A stretch of 8,458 nucleotides of DNA from Beijerinckiaceae bacterium. Its GTDB lineage: Bacteria > Pseudomonadota > Alphaproteobacteria > Rhizobiales > Beijerinckiaceae. Location of the stretch: positions 1 through 8,458 of the forward strand of contig DAICZI010000055.1 in assembly GCA_027311205.1 (NCBI GenBank), in the 5' to 3' direction. Shown here in pieces: positions 1-7,427 of this stretch; the first letter of the stretch is position 1, and each line of letters starts with the position of its first letter. The notes below the pieces were generated by a model that saw only the letters and a list, made by a program, of their open reading frames with translations, did no database searches and was not told the DNA's origin. Made by a program: the position numbers and the translations under genes.

Positions 1-887
1 GCATCGAACAGTTTCCAGTCTGACGCCTCGCTTGCACCGGCGCTATGCACCGCCGCGCGCAGGCCCAAGCCCTGTTTCAACGACGCCGACAGGTCTGCCT
101 TCAACACATCAAAATAATGCCGCTCGGCAGCGACCGCTTTGTGCCAGTCCGTGGGGACTGGCCCGTGGCCCGGCACCATGAGGCGTGCGTCCTGCTTTTG
201 CAGACGTTGGGTATCAAGGATGAACCCGTTCAGGGAATTGTCAATGACCGGGATATGCTCGACAAACAGCAAGTCTCCAGCAAAAAGCACCCTGGTCTTC
301 TCGTCCTCGACGGTGATGTCAGTATCGGTGTGGCTTGCAGCCCAGGTTTTGAGATCGAGTTTGCGACCGCCAAGATCAAGCGTGAGATGATCTTTCACCA
401 GCAGCGTCGGCGGCACCAATTTCACATCCGACAGCAGCGCGTGGCCCATCGCGGGCAGGAAGGATTTCAGATAATAGGGCCCCTGCGCCGTCATGGCGCG
501 CGGCAGATTGGCATGGCCAACAAAAGTTGCCCCCATCCCCAGAAAGGCCGCATTGCCGAAGATGTGGTCAGGGTGAACGTGTGTATTGATCACGTATAAA
601 ATAGGCTTCGTACTGATCTTACGGATCGCGGCCAGCAATGCCTTGCCCTCGACAACGCTGCCACCCGTATCGATGACAGCAATGCCTCTGGTGCCAACGA
701 CGACGCCGAGATTGGCTATCGCGCCTGAATTGGCCCTGTCCATCAACGCTATGTCGCCCTTGAATTCAAAGACGCCATCGGCAAGGTGCCGCAAGGTCAG
801 CGGCGCGAGCACGGGCGCGGCATGCGCAACCAAGCCCATGCAGGCTATCGCCAGGGCCAGAGCGCCACGTCGCAAAGATTTGTTCAT
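1..887 (-). CDS. Quinoprotein relay system zinc metallohydrolase-like protein (MBL fold), C-terminus cut by window edge
   Basis: The reverse strand from the ATG at 887 reads open for 295 codons and runs off the left edge. The product begins with a signal peptide: two basic clusters, a hydrophobic stretch at about residues 8-21, and a likely cut after A-H-A (residue 23). This places it in the periplasm. The metallo-beta-lactamase zinc ligands are visible: H-V-H-P-D-H at residues 103-108, H186 in A-S-H-T-D-T-D, D205 in F-A-G-D-L-L-F-V-E, and H241 in P-G-H-G-P. The block after D205 (I-P-V-I-D-N-S-L-N-G) resembles SoxH-like proteins of quinoprotein systems rather than true beta-lactamases. The family is usually about 300 residues, so only a few are probably missing. 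Its exact substrate is unknown to me. The divergent CXXCW gene at 1195 belongs to the same PQQ-linked context. No good ribosome binding site precedes the start. The fold is certain; the subfamily is likely. Confidence 0.88.
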   Translation of the reverse strand, partial: MNKSLRRGALALAIACMGLVAHAAPVLAPLTLRHLADGVFEFKGDIALMDRANSGAIANLGVVVGTRGIAVIDTGGSVVEGKALLAAIRKISTKPILYVINTHVHPDHIFGNAAFLGMGATFVGHANLPRAMTAQGPYYLKSFLPAMGHALLSDVKLVPPTLLVKDHLTLDLGGRKLDLKTWAASHTDTDITVEDEKTRVLFAGDLLFVEHIPVIDNSLNGFILDTQRLQKQDARLMVPGHGPVPTDWHKAVAAERHYFDVLKADLSASLKQGLGLRAAVHSAGASEASDWKLFD

Positions 888-948
888 GCGTGAATAATAT
901 TGCCAACCTTGCTACCTTGCCATTGGCCTTTAGGCGCGGTTTCGCACA

Positions 949-1116
949 CTATGATAAAAATATTGCGTGATGGCCATGGCCAGCGGCTTGAAGCTCACTT
1001 AGCTTTGACTTGATTTCGGCTGCCAGGCTGCTCGTCGCCGGGCCATCAGGCGGCCCGTCGAAGACCAGGCGAGGCCCTTGGGCCTCGTAGAAGGCGTGCA
1101 GCGGTGTCGGAAGCAA
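949..1116 (-). other. Coding-like antisense fragment, possible gene remnant
   Basis: On the minus strand a frame without stops gives 55 codons from a TTG at 1116 to a TAG at 951-949. The first two thirds use codons ending mostly in G or C, as in the real genes nearby. The translation looks protein-like and includes F-Y-E-A-Q-G-P-R-L-V-F-D-G-P-P-D-G and then a charged helix-like A-A-E-I-K-S-K-L-S-E-L. I do not recognise the family. No ribosome binding site precedes the TTG, and an in-frame stop lies just upstream. A broken C-terminal piece of a lost gene is one reading; chance, helped by the GC-rich palindromes in the same stretch, is another. Confidence 0.2.
1039..1087. repeat. Pair of GC-rich hairpins
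   Basis: Two perfect inverted repeats lie close together. CGGGCC (1039-1044) pairs with GGCCCG (1052-1057) around a 7-base loop. CGAGGCCC (1070-1077) pairs with GGGCCTCG (1080-1087) across TT, so in practice a 7-bp stem with a 4-base loop. Neither is followed by a T run on either strand, so they do not look like standard intrinsic terminators. They lie over 100 bases upstream of the TTG start at 1195. Their role is unknown. Confidence 0.45.
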
Positions 1117-1194
1117 AACGTCAGCTCAACGCGACAATTGCTGCACATCCGGCTAATAACAGCCCTATACTGCAAAGTTTCGGAGTGTCCCTGC

Positions 1195-1758
1195 TTGAAG
1201 CCCATAACCAGACAATCAAGCCTTAAACTGGCGGGGGCAATTTTGGCGGCTTTGGGCGTGGCGGCGGCGCAGGCGGCGGCCCCAACCGAGCCCAGGCATT
1301 ATCACATAGGAGCCTATCATGGCCCGACACCGCTTACGTTGCACGGCGCAACGGTGGTGACCACCGCTGCCGCGCATCAACTCTGGCTGGATCATGCGGC
1401 TTTCATTGATGTTTGGCCACAGCCGCCCAAACCTTCGGGGCTGCCGAAAGGCACACTCTGGATCACAAGGCCACGCCTGGATATTCCCGGCTCGATCTGG
1501 CTGCCCGATACCGGCTACGGCCAGCTTTCCGGTCGCATGGAGTTTTATTTTGAGGATGGCCTGCTGAAGGCTTCCCATCATGATCGCACCGCAAAGCTTG
1601 TGGTCTATTGCCTGAAAGAGTGCTGGATGTCATGGAATGCAGCGCGGCGCGCGCTCAAGCTTGGATACACCCATGTTTATTGGTATCCGGGGGGTTCTGA
1701 CAGTTGGCAGGAGGCCGGCTTTCCGCTAGCACAGGTCAAGGAAGCGCCTGGCCGCTGA
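1195..1758 (+). CDS. PQQ-dependent catabolism-associated CXXCW motif protein (rhodanese-like, exported)
   Basis: I chose the TTG at 1195. It has GGAG (1182-1185) nine bases upstream and opens directly into a signal peptide: basic start, hydrophobic residues about 12-24, then Ala-rich with likely cleavage near A-Q-A (residue 27). The in-frame ATG at 1078 would add 39 residues that do not look like protein of this family and would spoil the signal peptide. The product is 187 residues. The mature part carries F-I-D-V, the conserved P-K-G-T-L-W and I-P-G-S-I-W-L-P-D-T-G-Y-G blocks, then the signature Y-C-L-K-E-C-W-M-S-W-N-A-A (C139, C143, W144) and G-Y-T-H-V-Y-W-Y-P-G-G, the end of a rhodanese-type domain. 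Members of this family occur beside PQQ-dependent dehydrogenases and their cytochromes; the biochemical role is unsettled. The dehydrogenase itself is not in the window. Family assignment is firm, function is not. Confidence 0.88.
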   Translation: MKPITRQSSLKLAGAILAALGVAAAQAAAPTEPRHYHIGAYHGPTPLTLHGATVVTTAAAHQLWLDHAAFIDVWPQPPKPSGLPKGTLWITRPRLDIPGSIWLPDTGYGQLSGRMEFYFEDGLLKASHHDRTAKLVVYCLKECWMSWNAARRALKLGYTHVYWYPGGSDSWQEAGFPLAQVKEAPGR

Positions 1759-1854
1759 TGCCCCTTGGGCTGCGTCAACTGGCCTCGACTAGATGGCTTG
1801 CACTGCGGGTTGCGCGGGCGTAAATCTCGTGGCGTCCGGGGTCTAGCGGCGGTT

Positions 1855-1872
1855 AAGCCCAAGCTAAGGCTT
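1855..1872 (+). terminator. Weak hairpin with T run after the CXXCW gene
   Basis: AAGCC (1855-1859) can pair with GGCTT (1868-1872) around an 8-base loop, and further T residues follow (1873-1874). The stem is only 5 bp and the T run is shared with the FNR-like box, so this is at best a weak terminator for the gene ending at 1758. Nothing better is seen in the 1759-1872 gap. Confidence 0.18.
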
Positions 1873-1886
1873 TTGATCAAAATCAA
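1873..1886 (+). promoter_or_regulatory. FNR/FixK-type box upstream of hemA
   Basis: The 14 bases TTGATCAAAATCAA match the anaerobox consensus TTGAT-N4-ATCAA at every defined position. If the centre sits at -41.5, as for activators of this class, transcription would start near 1921, with a weak -10-like element (AATGTT, 1909-1914). The predicted start lies just before the leader hairpin and 34 bases before the hemA ATG. Control of hemA by FNR or FixK homologues is known in Rhodobacter and Bradyrhizobium. The promoter geometry is my inference. Confidence 0.75.
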
Positions 1887-1924
1887 AGCGGGTACATAGC
1901 ATTTTTGCAATGTTCTTGCGACAT

Positions 1925-1947
1925 GGACCTCAGGTGAGGTCCGGGAG
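1925..1947 (+). promoter_or_regulatory. hemA leader hairpin abutting the ribosome binding site
   Basis: GGACCTC (1925-1931) and GAGGTCC (1936-1942) form a perfect 7-bp stem with a 4-base loop. The Shine-Dalgarno sequence GGGAG (1943-1947) starts at the very next base, seven bases before the ATG at 1955. The hairpin could affect ribosome access or protect the 5' end of the mRNA. This role is inferred from position only. Confidence 0.5.
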
Positions 1948-1954
1948 TGGCAAC

Positions 1955-3190
1955 ATGAACTATGATCGGTTTTTCGAGAGCCAGATTGAAGCGCTGCGGG
2001 CTGAGGGTCGCTACCGGGTTTTTGCCGATTTGAAACGCGAGCGCGGGGCTTATCCCAAAGCTGACCACCGCCGCGAGACCGGCACATCGCGTCCCGTCAC
2101 CGTCTGGTGCTCGAATGACTATCTTGGCATGGGCCAGCACCCCGTAGTGCTTGAGGCCATGCACAAGGCGCTTGAAGAGACCGGCGCTGGATCAGGCGGC
2201 ACCCGCAACATCGCTGGCACCACGCATTATCATGTCGATCTTGAGCGCGAGCTTGCCGACCTGCACGGCAAGGAAGCGGCCTTGCTGTTCACCTCCGCCT
2301 ATGTCGCCAATGACGCGACTTTGGCGACGCTGGTTGCGATGATGCCCGGCTGCGTGATTTTCTCGGACGAGAAGAACCACGCCTCGATGATCGAAGGCAT
2401 CCGCCACGGCGGCGGCGCGAAGAAAATTTTCCGGCACAATGATGTGGCCGATCTGGAGCGGCTGCTGCAAACCGTGCCGCTCGACACCCCGAAAATCATC
2501 GCGTTCGAGAGCGTCTATTCGATGGACGGGCACATTTCGCCGATGGCTGCCATCTGCGATCTGGCCGAGCGCTATCAGGCGCTGACCTATCTTGATGAAG
2601 TGCATGCGGTTGGCCTTTATGGACCGCGCGGCGGCGGAATCGCGGAGCGCGAGGGCGTGATGCACCGCATCGACGTGATCAATGGCACGCTGGCCAAGGG
2701 CTTTGGCGTCATGGGCGGCTATATTGCTGCCAGCCGCGCTTGTGTCGATGCTGTGCGTTCCTGCGCTTCGGGCTTTATTTTCACCACCTCGCTGGCACCT
2801 GTGCTGGCGGCAGGTGCGCTGGCCAGCGTGCGGCACCTGAAGACCAGCCGGGTCGAGCGTGAAGCCCATCAGGAACGCGCCGCAACTCTCAAGGCGCGGC
2901 TTGCCGAAGTTGGCGTGCCGGTGCTGCCCAACCCCAGCCATATCGTGCCGGTGATGGTCGGCAATCCGGTGCATTGCAAAGCGATTACCGACGCGCTGAT
3001 GGATCAGTTTGGCATTTATGTGCAGCCGATCAATTATCCCACCGTGCCGCGCGGCACCGAGCGGCTGCGCATCACGCCCGGCCCGATCCACACCGACGAG
3101 CAGATGGACGCGCTTGTGGCCGCCCTGCAGACGCTATGGGCAGCCTGCCCGGTCGGCAAAGGCGAATTCGTCCGCATCGCTGCGGAATAA
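1955..3190 (+). CDS. hemA: 5-aminolevulinate synthase
   Basis: This enzyme condenses glycine with succinyl-CoA to 5-aminolevulinate, the first step of tetrapyrrole synthesis by the C4 route, and acts as a cytosolic PLP-dependent homodimer. The product is 411 residues, close to the usual alphaproteobacterial length of about 405. The opening M-N-Y-D-R-F-F is typical. The glycine-rich [20 protein letters not shown] (D214, H217) and the PLP-binding lysine K248 in N-G-T-L-A-K-G-F-G are all present, at the same numbers I recall for the Rhodobacter capsulatus enzyme. The ATG at 1955 is preceded by GGGAG seven bases away; an in-frame ATG at 1910 lacks support and lies upstream of the transcription start predicted from the FNR-type box. 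A strong terminator follows the stop codon, so it is probably transcribed alone. Activation under low oxygen is likely from the upstream box. Confidence 0.97.
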   Translation: MNYDRFFESQIEALRAEGRYRVFADLKRERGAYPKADHRRETGTSRPVTVWCSNDYLGMGQHPVVLEAMHKALEETGAGSGGTRNIAGTTHYHVDLERELADLHGKEAALLFTSAYVANDATLATLVAMMPGCVIFSDEKNHASMIEGIRHGGGAKKIFRHNDVADLERLLQTVPLDTPKIIAFESVYSMDGHISPMAAICDLAERYQALTYLDEVHAVGLYGPRGGGIAEREGVMHRIDVINGTLAKGFGVMGGYIAASRACVDAVRSCASGFIFTTSLAPVLAAGALASVRHLKTSRVEREAHQERAATLKARLAEVGVPVLPNPSHIVPVMVGNPVHCKAITDALMDQFGIYVQPINYPTVPRGTERLRITPGPIHTDEQMDALVAALQTLWAACPVGKGEFVRIAAE

Positions 3191-3192
3191 GG

Positions 3193-3216
3193 CGAGGGTT
3201 CAAGAACCCTCGTTTT
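3193..3216 (+). terminator. Intrinsic terminator of hemA
   Basis: CGAGGGTTC (3193-3201) pairs perfectly with GAACCCTCG (3204-3212), giving an 8-bp stem with a CAAG loop, followed at once by TTTT (3213-3216). It begins two bases after the hemA stop codon. Flanking GGCGA (3191-3195) and TCGCC (3216-3220) could form an alternative pairing. This should separate hemA from acnA transcription. Confidence 0.85.
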
Positions 3217-3379
3217 CGCCCTCTCCAAAAGTGTGAACGCGCGAAGCCCGGCCTGGCGTGTTGCTGCCCTGCAGTAGCCCGTATTGCGCCGCGCAAAGCG
3301 AGGGTGTAACTGGCATGCATTCCCCCTGTTTTTCGCTCAAGGAAAGCAGCCTCACCGCCCCATATCGCAGGATCTTGCC

Positions 3380-6100
3380 ATGCCATCGCTCGATAGTTTC
3401 AAAGCCCTGAAAAAGCTGAAAGTGGGGCCGCGCAGCTACCATTATTACTCCTTGAAAGCGGCGGAGAAAAACGGGCTTGCCGGCATTTCAAAGCTGCCTT
3501 TTTCCATGAAGGTGCTGCTGGAAAACCTGCTGCGTTTCGAGGATGGCCGCACGGTGAAAAAGGCTGATATCGAAGCCGTCGCCGCCTGGCTGGTCAATCG
3601 CGGCAAGGCGGAGGCCGAAATCGCTTTCCGCCCGGCGCGCGTTCTGATGCAGGATTTCACGGGCGTTCCGGCCGTGGTTGATCTGGCCGCGATGCGTGAT
3701 GCCATGATCAAGCTGAAGGGTGACCCGCAGAAAATCAACCCGCTGGTGCCGGTTGATCTGGTGATCGACCATTCGGTGATCGTCGATGAATTCGGCAATG
3801 CCAAATCTCTGAAAAAGAACGTCGATCTCGAATATCAGCGCAATGGCGAACGCTACCGGTTCCTGCGCTGGGGGCAATCGGCCTTTGCCAATTTCCGCGT
3901 GGTGCCGCCCGGCACCGGCATCTGCCATCAGGTCAACCTCGAATATCTCGCGCAGACCGTGTGGACCCGCAAGGAAAAGCTGCGCCAGAAAAACAAGGCG
4001 ACCACCATCGAGATGGCCTATCCCGACACGCTGGTGGGCACTGATTCGCACACCACCATGGTCAATGGTCTTGCGGTGCTCGGCTGGGGTGTTGGCGGCA
4101 TCGAGGCAGAAGCTGCGATGCTCGGCCAGCCGCAATCTATGCTGCTGCCCGAAGTGGTGGGCTTCAAGCTCACCGGCAAACTCAAGGAAGGCCGTACCGC
4201 GACCGATCTGGTGCTGACCGTGACGCAGATGCTGCGCAACCTCGGCGTTGTCGGCAAATTTGTTGAATTTTATGGCCCGGGCCTGGCCGCCCTGCCCCTG
4301 GCCGACCGCGCCACCATCGCCAATATGGCCCCCGAATATGGCGCAACCTGCGGATTTTTCCCGATTGACAGCGAAACGCTAGTCTATCTGAAGACCACCG
4401 CCCGCAGCCCGGCGCGGGTGGCGCTGGTCGAGGCCTACGCCAAGGCGCAGGGACTTTACCGCACCCAACGCACGCCCGAACCGGTTTTCACGACCGAGCT
4501 TTCGCTGGACCTTGGCGAGGTTGTGCCCTCGCTGGCAGGGCCGAAGCGGCCTCAGGATCGTGTAACACTGGAAGGCGCGAAAGCGAATTTCGAGGCGGCG
4601 CTGACATCGGATTTCAAAACCAAGGGCCCGCACGGCCAGCGCTTTGCGGTGCAAGGCCAGAAATACGACATCGGCCACGGCGATGTCGTCATCGCGGCAA
4701 TCACCTCTTGCACCAATACTTCCAATCCCAGCGTCATGCTGGCGGCGGGTCTGGTAGCGCGCAATGCCAATAAGCTTGGCCTGACAGTGAAGCCGTGGGT
4801 GAAAACCTCGCTCGCCCCCGGCAGCCAGGTGGTGAGCCAATATCTCGACGCATCCGGCCTGCAAAAGGAACTCGACAAGCTCGGCTTCAACCTAGTTGGC
4901 TATGGCTGCACCACCTGCATCGGCAATTCCGGCCCGCTTGAGCCGGAATTGTCTGAAAGCATCAACAAGAATGACGTGGTCGCCGCTGCGGTGATTTCCG
5001 GGAATCGCAATTTTGAGGGGCGCGTCCATCCCGACGTCAAGGCCAATTACCTTGCCTCGCCGCCCCTGGTTGTGGCCTATGCTTTAGCTGGCTCGATGAA
5101 TATCGATCTCGCCCATGAGCCGGTGGGTCACGACAAGCTCGGCAAACCGGTCTATCTTGAGCAAATCTGGCCCAAGGCTCAGGAGATCGCCAGCTACGCC
5201 CGCAAAAACGTCACCCGCGCCACTTTCAAAACGCGCTATGCCGACGTCTTTACCGGCGATGCCCATTGGAAGAAAATCAGCGTCTCCGGGGGCCAGACCT
5301 ATGGCTGGGAGCACGCATCAACCTATGTGCAGCACCCGCCCTATTTTGAGGGCATGACCAAAAAGCCCGAGCCGATTGCCGACATTGTCAACGCCCGCAT
5401 TCTGGCACTGTTTTTGGACTCGATCACCACAGACCACATCTCGCCTGCCGGTTCGATCAAGGCGGACAGCCCGGCTGGCCATTATCTGCGGGACGCGCAG
5501 GTGCGGCCAGTTGATTTCAACCAATATGGCACACGGCGCGGCAACCATCAGGTGATGATGCGCGGCACTTTTGCCAACATCCGCATCCGCAACCAGATGC
5601 TGATGGATGGCGCGGGCAATGTCGCCGAGGGCGGCTATACCAGGCATTACCCCTCTGGCGACAGACTGGCGATCTATGATGCCGCCATGCGGTACAAGGC
5701 TGAGGGCGTGCCGCTGGTGGTGTTTGCCGGCAAGGAATATGGCACCGGTTCGTCGCGCGATTGGGCGGCCAAGGGCACGCGGCTGCTCGGTGTGCGGGCG
5801 GTCATCGCCCAGAGCTTCGAGCGCATTAACCGCTCGAATCTGGTTGGCATGGGTGTTTTGCCGCTGACTTTCGAACCCGGCACGTCATGGGAGAGCCTGA
5901 AACTCAAGGGCGACGAAGTGGTGACGCTGCACGGCCTTGGCGACGACCTGCAACCGCGCCAGAAAATGAAGATGAGCATCGCCAGCGGCGGCAAGGTGAA
6001 AGAGGTGCCGCTGCTTTGCCGCATCGACACGCTCGATGAGCTCGAATATTTCCGCAACGGCGGGATTTTGCAATATGTGCTGCGGCAATTGGCCGGGTAG
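3380..6100 (+). CDS. acnA: Aconitate hydratase A
   Basis: Aconitase interconverts citrate and isocitrate in the TCA cycle using a [4Fe-4S] cluster in the cytosol. The product is 906 residues, the normal AcnA/IRP-type length. The three cluster cysteines are visible: C444 in T-S-C-T-N-T-S-N-P and C510 and C513 in [11 protein letters not shown]. Active-site blocks are intact: I-D-H-S-V, D222-S-H in [16 protein letters not shown], and in the C-terminal swivel domain [14 protein letters not shown] and [10 protein letters not shown] (S792, R793, D794). I chose the ATG at 3380 (M-P-S-L-D-S-F-K), with AGGA (3369-3372) seven bases upstream and the N-terminus usual for rhizobial AcnA; an in-frame TTG at 3284 would add 32 unlikely residues. 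The 163-base gap after the hemA terminator should hold its promoter, but I see no convincing -35/-10 pair or iron-control box. It faces dinB, 22 bases from stop to stop. Confidence 0.98.
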   Translation: MPSLDSFKALKKLKVGPRSYHYYSLKAAEKNGLAGISKLPFSMKVLLENLLRFEDGRTVKKADIEAVAAWLVNRGKAEAEIAFRPARVLMQDFTGVPAVVDLAAMRDAMIKLKGDPQKINPLVPVDLVIDHSVIVDEFGNAKSLKKNVDLEYQRNGERYRFLRWGQSAFANFRVVPPGTGICHQVNLEYLAQTVWTRKEKLRQKNKATTIEMAYPDTLVGTDSHTTMVNGLAVLGWGVGGIEAEAAMLGQPQSMLLPEVVGFKLTGKLKEGRTATDLVLTVTQMLRNLGVVGKFVEFYGPGLAALPLADRATIANMAPEYGATCGFFPIDSETLVYLKTTARSPARVALVEAYAKAQGLYRTQRTPEPVFTTELSLDLGEVVPSLAGPKRPQDRVTLEGAKANFEAALTSDFKTKGPHGQRFAVQGQKYDIGHGDVVIAAITSCTNTSNPSVMLAAGLVARNANKLGLTVKPWVKTSLAPGSQVVSQYLDASGLQKELDKLGFNLVGYGCTTCIGNSGPLEPELSESINKNDVVAAAVISGNRNFEGRVHPDVKANYLASPPLVVAYALAGSMNIDLAHEPVGHDKLGKPVYLEQIWPKAQEIASYARKNVTRATFKTRYADVFTGDAHWKKISVSGGQTYGWEHASTYVQHPPYFEGMTKKPEPIADIVNARILALFLDSITTDHISPAGSIKADSPAGHYLRDAQVRPVDFNQYGTRRGNHQVMMRGTFANIRIRNQMLMDGAGNVAEGGYTRHYPSGDRLAIYDAAMRYKAEGVPLVVFAGKEYGTGSSRDWAAKGTRLLGVRAVIAQSFERINRSNLVGMGVLPLTFEPGTSWESLKLKGDEVVTLHGLGDDLQPRQKMKMSIASGGKVKEVPLLCRIDTLDELEYFRNGGILQYVLRQLAG

Positions 6101-6122
6101 GCCTGGCCCCATTCGATAGAAC

Positions 6123-7427
6123 TCACGCGCCCCCGTTCCTGGGCGCGCGGGGGCGGAACGCCAGGCCCCGGCTGATGGCGTCTTCGCCGAACCTGGCGCG
6201 AAGCTGCATCATGGCAGTTTCGGTGGCTTTCTCGCGAATAAGGCCTTGGTTGAGCAGGTTTTGCGGGTCGGCCGCTGCCAAAGGCTGCAAATGCGAGACA
6301 CCTATGCCGATGAGGCGGAATTTGGTGCCGTCAAGCTCGGGCTTGAGCAGGGTGCGCGCGAGGGCGAAGATTCTGGTTGAGAGGGCTGTGGGGTCGCTCT
6401 CGGTGATGGCGCGGCTGCGGGTGGCAAAAGTTGCGGTCTTCAGCTTCAACGTGATCGTTGCCCCGCAAAGCCCGGCTTTGGTAAGCCGCAGCGCCACCCT
6501 TTCGCTGAGCCGCAGCAAGATCGGCTCCAACGCCTCGGCAGTGCTGATATCCGTGTTGAACGTGGTTTCGGCAGAAATGCTTTTGGTCTCGCGCTGCGGC
6601 GTAACGCGGCGCTTGTCATCGCCGACGCTGAGTCTCGCGAGGCGCTGGCCTTCCTCGCCAAAGCGCTGCATCAAACGCTCTGGCCCGGCATCCTGCAAAT
6701 CACCAATCAGCCGGTAGCCGGCCTTTTCGAGCCGCCCTTGCGTGACTGCGCCGACACCAAAAATCAGCCCAACCGGCTTGTCGCGCAGGAAGGTGCGGGC
6801 TTCGGCGCGACCGATGATGGTGAATCCACGCGGCTTTTGCATATCGGAGGCAATTTTAGCCAGAAATTTGCAATCGCTGAGGCCAATCGACACCGTTATG
6901 CCCAGCTCCGCTTCAATAGTGCGGGCAAAACGGGCCAGCGACAGGGCCGGGCTGGCACCGTGCAAGGCTTGTGTGCCGCTGAGGTCGAGAAATGCTTCAT
7001 CAATCGAGACCGGCTCGACGAGTGGCGTCAATGTCTCCATGAGTGCGCGCATCTCGCGGCTGACGCGGGCGTATTTGGCCATGTCTGGCTTGATAATCAC
7101 CGCTTCGGGGCAGAGCTGGCGCGCCTTGAACATCGGCATGGCGGAGCGCACGCCATAGGTGCGGGCGATGTAGCAGCAGGTTGAGACAACACCGCGCGTG
7201 GCGCCTCCGATGATGACGGGCCTGGTCACCAGCGCCGGATTATCCCGCTTTTCGATGGTGGCATAGAAAGCATCGCAATCAATATGGGCGACGCTCAGAC
7301 GATCTCGCTCGGGGTGGGCGAGCAGGCGCGGCGAGCCGCACTCAGCGCAGCGCAGCGCGCCGGCACGACCCAGGCTGAGGCAGTCGCGGCAGAGTGCGGG
7401 TGCGGTTTCACGGGTCGATCCAGACAT
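6123..7427 (-). CDS. dinB: DNA polymerase IV (Y-family, DinB), with N-terminal four-cysteine module
   Basis: This is an error-prone translesion DNA polymerase. From the ATG at 7427 it has 434 residues, longer than E. coli Pol IV (about 350). The Y-family catalytic parts are visible: metal-binding D50 in H-I-D-C-D-A-F-Y, steric-gate position Y55, Y-G-V-R-S-A-M-P-M, and D143-E144 in S-I-D-E-A-F-L-D-L, followed by thumb and little-finger regions (for example S-A-E-T-T-F). Before the palm, C13-x2-C16-x10-C27-x2-C30 looks like a small zinc-binding element, as in other rhizobial DinB proteins I recall. The start is uncertain: the ATG at 7427 follows a GGGGAGGGGG run, but the GGAGG core is only 3 bases away; in-frame ATGs at 7439 and 7481 have no ribosome site. 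It overlaps the end of the DUF3572 gene by 20 bases, suggesting coupled translation. No SOS box was found in the region upstream of the pair. Confidence 0.95.
   Translation of the reverse strand: MSGSTRETAPALCRDCLSLGRAGALRCAECGSPRLLAHPERDRLSVAHIDCDAFYATIEKRDNPALVTRPVIIGGATRGVVSTCCYIARTYGVRSAMPMFKARQLCPEAVIIKPDMAKYARVSREMRALMETLTPLVEPVSIDEAFLDLSGTQALHGASPALSLARFARTIEAELGITVSIGLSDCKFLAKIASDMQKPRGFTIIGRAEARTFLRDKPVGLIFGVGAVTQGRLEKAGYRLIGDLQDAGPERLMQRFGEEGQRLARLSVGDDKRRVTPQRETKSISAETTFNTDISTAEALEPILLRLSERVALRLTKAGLCGATITLKLKTATFATRSRAITESDPTALSTRIFALARTLLKPELDGTKFRLIGIGVSHLQPLAAADPQNLLNQGLIREKATETAMMQLRARFGEDAISRGLAFRPRAPRNGGA
6126..6155. terminator. GC-rich hairpin at the convergent acnA/dinB junction, doubtful terminator
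   Basis: Two competing perfect stems exist within the last codons of dinB: CGCGCCC (6126-6132) with GGGCGCG (6141-6147), and CGCCCCCG (6128-6135) with CGGGGGCG (6148-6155). They sit where transcripts from both sides meet and would fold on either strand. No T run follows on either strand, so they could slow polymerase but do not form a textbook terminator. GC-rich coding sequence alone could produce them. Confidence 0.3.

Larger units (their letters stand above)
888..1194. other. Divergent intergenic region with several palindromes
   Basis: This 307-base gap separates the start of the minus-strand metallohydrolase from the plus-strand CXXCW gene, so promoters for both should lie here; I cannot place either with confidence. 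Seen in order: a short direct repeat CCTTGCTA/CCTTGCCA (907-922) running into the palindrome GCCATTGGC (919-927); an AT-rich patch around 950-964; the perfect 12-base palindrome TGGCCATGGCCA (971-982); a small hairpin AAGCT/AGCTT (991-1005); and two GC-rich hairpins (1039-1057 and 1070-1087). A coding-like stretch lies on the minus strand (949-1116). I see no tRNA or known RNA. Confidence 0.6.

Noticed and set aside
45..897. Plus-strand open frames opposite the left-edge metallohydrolase
   Set aside because: The minus strand gives a continuous protein with all metallo-beta-lactamase zinc motifs; the plus-strand frames are shadows of it.
1609..1626. Cysteine spacing C-x3-C-W in a protein family named for C-x2-C-W
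   Set aside because: I recall other members with the same C-x3-C-W spacing (for example C-L-A-D-C-W), so this looks like loose naming rather than an oddity of this protein.
1910..1954. Upstream ATG as hemA start
   Set aside because: It adds 15 residues foreign to the family, runs through the leader hairpin and would begin upstream of the transcription start predicted from the FNR-type box. The ATG at 1955 has a proper ribosome site.
2192..3091. Long minus-strand open frame (299 codons) opposite hemA
   Set aside because: It mirrors hemA codons, is rich in H, R and A as expected from reversed GC-rich coding sequence, and resembles no family. hemA is certain on the other strand.
3146..3151. 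Cys-Pro dipeptide near the ALAS C-terminus as a haem regulatory motif
   Set aside because: A single C-P pair (C398-P399) in a bacterial ALAS is too little evidence for haem sensing.
3284..3379. Upstream TTG as acnA start
   Set aside because: The extra 32 residues do not resemble AcnA N-termini, whereas the ATG at 3380 with AGGA upstream gives the typical beginning.
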